Shown piece by piece: positions 63,509 through 64,000 of a stretch of 64,000 nt of DNA (position 1 is its first letter; every line of letters starts with the position of its first letter). This stretch comes from Anseranas semipalmata. Its lineage: Eukaryota; Chordata; Aves; Anseriformes; Anseranatidae. The position numbers and the translations under genes were made by a program. Location: NCBI GenBank assembly GCA_013399115.1, contig VXAA01001494.1, forward strand, positions 960,595-1,024,594, read 5' to 3'. Under the pieces are notes generated by a model that was given only the letters and a program-made list of their open reading frames with translations, ran no database searches and was not told the DNA's origin.

Positions 63509-63528
63509 TTTTTTTTTTTTTTTTTTTT
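63509..63528. repeat. Poly-T tract (20 T)
   Basis: A homopolymer run in the KAT6B intron, an A run on the transcribed minus strand. Confidence 0.8.
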
Positions 63529-64000
63529 GCCTATTCACTAGCTCATCATTATCCCTTACTTCTCAGTGAAAGTATATACAGGATCAGTAAGTGATCTGGG
63601 TTTAACAAACATCTTCAAGGACATCTGTCCTTGCTCCCTTTTAGCCCAGAATATTTCACTGATTCAGCATTTACACACAAAAACCCCTAAGCCATTGCAT
63701 GTCCACAAACGATTGTAGGAATTCACAGGGGAGAAGACAGGACTAGAACCGAGATCAAAGAAACAGGCTGTAGTTCCAGATTTGCAGTCAAGTTCTTCAA
63801 AGCTGTAAATGACAAATGAATACACCACCCTAACAAATCTCATACACAGGCCTTTGCTTAGCTACCTCCTAGCTTCTCAAGAAGCACAATAGCCTAATGA
63901 ATGTTGATACAAACCTAAATGGCTTTGAGCAAGAAAGTGGATCTCTCCCTCAGTTACCAGTTCATAAACGGGAGTAATGGTACTGACCTCCTTTATCAAT

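Larger units (their letters stand above)
47666..64000 (-). other. KAT6B: KAT6B intron, continues beyond the window
   Basis: At least 16.3 kb with no further KAT6B exon found. The preceding exon should encode the acetyl-CoA binding loop and end ...FLIDF in phase 1, but no such peptide followed by a donor appears on the minus strand. Contents are AT-rich sequence, two CR1 remnants (51270-51575 and 56385-57597), a 10-bp minisatellite (53605-53694) and several homopolymer runs. Open frames at 52650-53030, 58255-58536 and 60852-61256 show no recognised domain. Confidence 0.75.

Overview
The window looks like a stretch of a bird chromosome. It has long AT-leaning introns, GT-AG exon structure, poly-A and CA microsatellites, and CR1 LINE remnants whose 3' end and ORF2 peptides are typical of avian genomes. 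No species can be named from the sequence alone. Nothing bacterial, plasmid-like or CRISPR-like is present.

Two protein-coding genes are recognised, arranged tail to tail. DUSP29 (older names DUPD1, DUSP27), a small atypical dual-specificity phosphatase, lies on the + strand with three coding exons (16887-17062, 25350-25570, 30298-30545; 214 residues). KAT6B (MORF/MYST4), a MYST-family histone acetyltransferase, lies on the - strand. Its last five coding exons are here (47434-47665, 45171-45330, 44274-44540, 42670-42973, 38259-40744), encoding about 1,149 C-terminal residues from the end of the MYST catalytic domain to the stop. All splice phases at these junctions agree and both proteins join without a break. 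The rest of KAT6B lies beyond the right edge. The convergent KAT6B/DUSP29 order matches the human 10q22 arrangement from established knowledge.

Layout: 1-16848 has no recognised gene and is the upstream flank of DUSP29, with an E-box cluster at 15385-15572 and a probable 3' splice site at 16847-16848 that implies an upstream non-coding exon. 17063-30297 holds the two DUSP29 introns. 30546-36860 is the region between the converging genes, with one 5'-truncated CR1 (about 33303-33945). About 36860-38258 is the KAT6B 3' UTR. 38259-47665 holds the KAT6B 3' exons. 47666-64000 is a single KAT6B intron of at least 16.3 kb, with two further CR1 remnants and a 10-bp minisatellite.

I found no new system. 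The items most worth a second look are a near-triplicated DUSP29 exon 1 splice donor, the E-box cluster upstream of DUSP29, two colinear CR1 pieces 4.8 kb apart, and short acidic tracts in KAT6B where the human protein has long Glu runs. The two genes have no direct shared pathway that I know of; their proximity is conserved synteny.
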